Of a stretch of 6,218 nucleotides of DNA, positions 5,537 to 6,218 are shown in pieces. Source of the DNA: an uncultured Clostridia bacterium. Lineage in GTDB: Bacteria; Bacillota; Clostridia; Christensenellales; Aristaeellaceae. The position numbers and the translations under genes were made by a program. The stretch spans positions 1-6,218 of the forward strand of contig CAKUAV010000167.1 in the NCBI GenBank assembly GCA_934636425.1, given 5' to 3'. Under the pieces are notes generated by a model. It made no database searches and had not been told where the DNA came from. It saw only the letters and a program-made list of their open reading frames with translations. Positions within the stretch are counted from its first letter, which is position 1, and every line of letters begins with the position of its first letter.

Positions 5537-6218
5537 ATGAACATCCAGCTGTCCGACCATTTCAACTATCGCCGGCTGTTCCGCTTCACACTGCCCTCAA
5601 TCGTGATGATGATATTCACATCGATCTACGGCGTGGTGGACGGCCTGTTCGTCTCAAACTTCGTGGGCAAAACGCCCTTCGCCGCCATCAATCTGGTCAT
5701 GCCGTTCATCATGATCCTGGGCGGCGTGGGCTTCATGATCGGCACGGGCGGCAGCGCGCTCGTCTCGAAAACCATGGGGCAGAACGAGCCCGAGAACGCC
5801 AGGCGCATATTCTCCATGATGATCGAGCTGACGCTGCTCGCCGGCGCGGCGCTCTCCGCGCTGGGCATTGTATTCATCGAGCCGATCGCCCGTCTCTTCG
5901 GCGCGAGCGAGGCCATGCTGCCCGACTGCGTGCTCTACGGCCGCATTGTGCTCGCCTTCAACGCCGCGTTTATGCTGCAAAACGTGTTTCAGGCGTTCCT
6001 GGTCACCGCCGAGCGGCCGCACATGGGGCTTTACGTCACCGTGGCGGCGGGCGTGACCAACATGGCGCTGGACGCGCTGTTCATCGCCGTGTTCAAATGG
6101 GGCGTGGCGGGCGCGGCCATCGCCACCGGTCTGAGCCAGTGCGTGGGCGGCCTGATCCCGCTGATCTATTTCATCCGCCCCAACAAAAGCCCTCTGCGCC
6201 TGAAGCTCGCCGCCCTTC
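5537..6218 (+). CDS. MATE-family multidrug/cation efflux transporter, 3' truncated
   Basis: The frame is open to the window edge, giving 227 residues, about half of a MATE protein (usually about 450, 12 membrane helices). Hydrophobic segments near 17-37, 49-70, 92-113, 132-153, 163-185 and 189-212 fit the first six-helix bundle. The N-terminal part FTLPSIVMMIFTSIYGVVDG followed by FVSNFVG and IGTGGSALVSKTMG is characteristic of the family; Asp35 in helix 1 sits where MATE proteins carry a conserved acidic residue. Family role: H+- or Na+-coupled export of drugs or toxic metabolites across the cytoplasmic membrane. Start choice: ATG 5522 overlaps the marR stop as ATGA in the same frame, but AAAGGA (5516-5521) touches it directly; ATG 5537 is 15 bases from that site and gives the more family-like N-terminus MNIQLSDHF, so it is preferred. 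Either start implies translational coupling to the regulator gene. Substrate cannot be told from the sequence. Confidence 0.92.
   Translation, partial: MNIQLSDHFNYRRLFRFTLPSIVMMIFTSIYGVVDGLFVSNFVGKTPFAAINLVMPFIMILGGVGFMIGTGGSALVSKTMGQNEPENARRIFSMMIELTLLAGAALSALGIVFIEPIARLFGASEAMLPDCVLYGRIVLAFNAAFMLQNVFQAFLVTAERPHMGLYVTVAAGVTNMALDALFIAVFKWGVAGAAIATGLSQCVGGLIPLIYFIRPNKSPLRLKLAAL

Noticed and set aside
1..6218. CRISPR array, tRNA/rRNA genes, insertion sequence or prophage genes
   Set aside because: No regularly spaced repeats, no recognisable RNA gene sequence and no transposase- or phage-like frame was seen in any part of the window.

Overview
The window is GC-rich (clearly above 60% in the genes), with strong AGGAGG-type ribosome binding sites, consensus sigma-A/sigma-70 promoters and a glycyl-radical enzyme activase. 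Together these suggest an anaerobic, high-GC member of the Firmicutes (Clostridia, for example a gut Christensenellales- or Oscillospirales-like lineage). This placement is inferred from style and gene content, not from a marker gene.

Layout. (1) Positions 1-791, + strand: 3' part of a radical-SAM glycyl-radical-enzyme activase with two intact ferredoxin-type 4Fe-4S motifs; the radical-SAM cysteines lie upstream of the window. (2) 792-1129: a 338-bp gap holding a strong hairpin, a possible extended -10 promoter and about 240 bp of GC-rich, internally repetitive, foldable DNA of unknown nature. (3) 1130-2557, + strand: an L-arabinose/L-fucose isomerase-family protein with the expected metal ligands, followed by a clear intrinsic terminator. 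(4) 2730-4874, - strand, convergent with the isomerase: an intracellular GH36 (alpha-galactosidase-family) glycoside hydrolase with both catalytic aspartates but altered substrate-site motifs, driven by a consensus promoter. (5) 4875-5060: divergent control region with two back-to-back consensus promoters. The rightward one carries two copies of a TCCGA-(2 bp)-TCGGA operator. (6) 5061-5525 and 5537 to the window end, + strand: a MarR-family regulator and a MATE-family efflux pump (3' truncated) in a tight two-gene operon.

How the parts work together. The isomerase and the GH36 enzyme look like separate transcription units of a carbohydrate-utilisation neighbourhood: the hydrolase would release a terminal alpha-linked sugar in the cytoplasm, and the isomerase would act on an aldose/ketose pair. 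They are not one operon and a shared pathway is not proven. The MarR-MATE pair reads as a self-contained, auto-repressed drug-efflux module: the operators sit within and just after the promoter and would block transcription until a ligand releases MarR. Nothing in the window establishes a wholly new system. The items most worth following up are the paired MarR operators, the unexplained 872-1110 block and the divergent GH36 active-site motifs.
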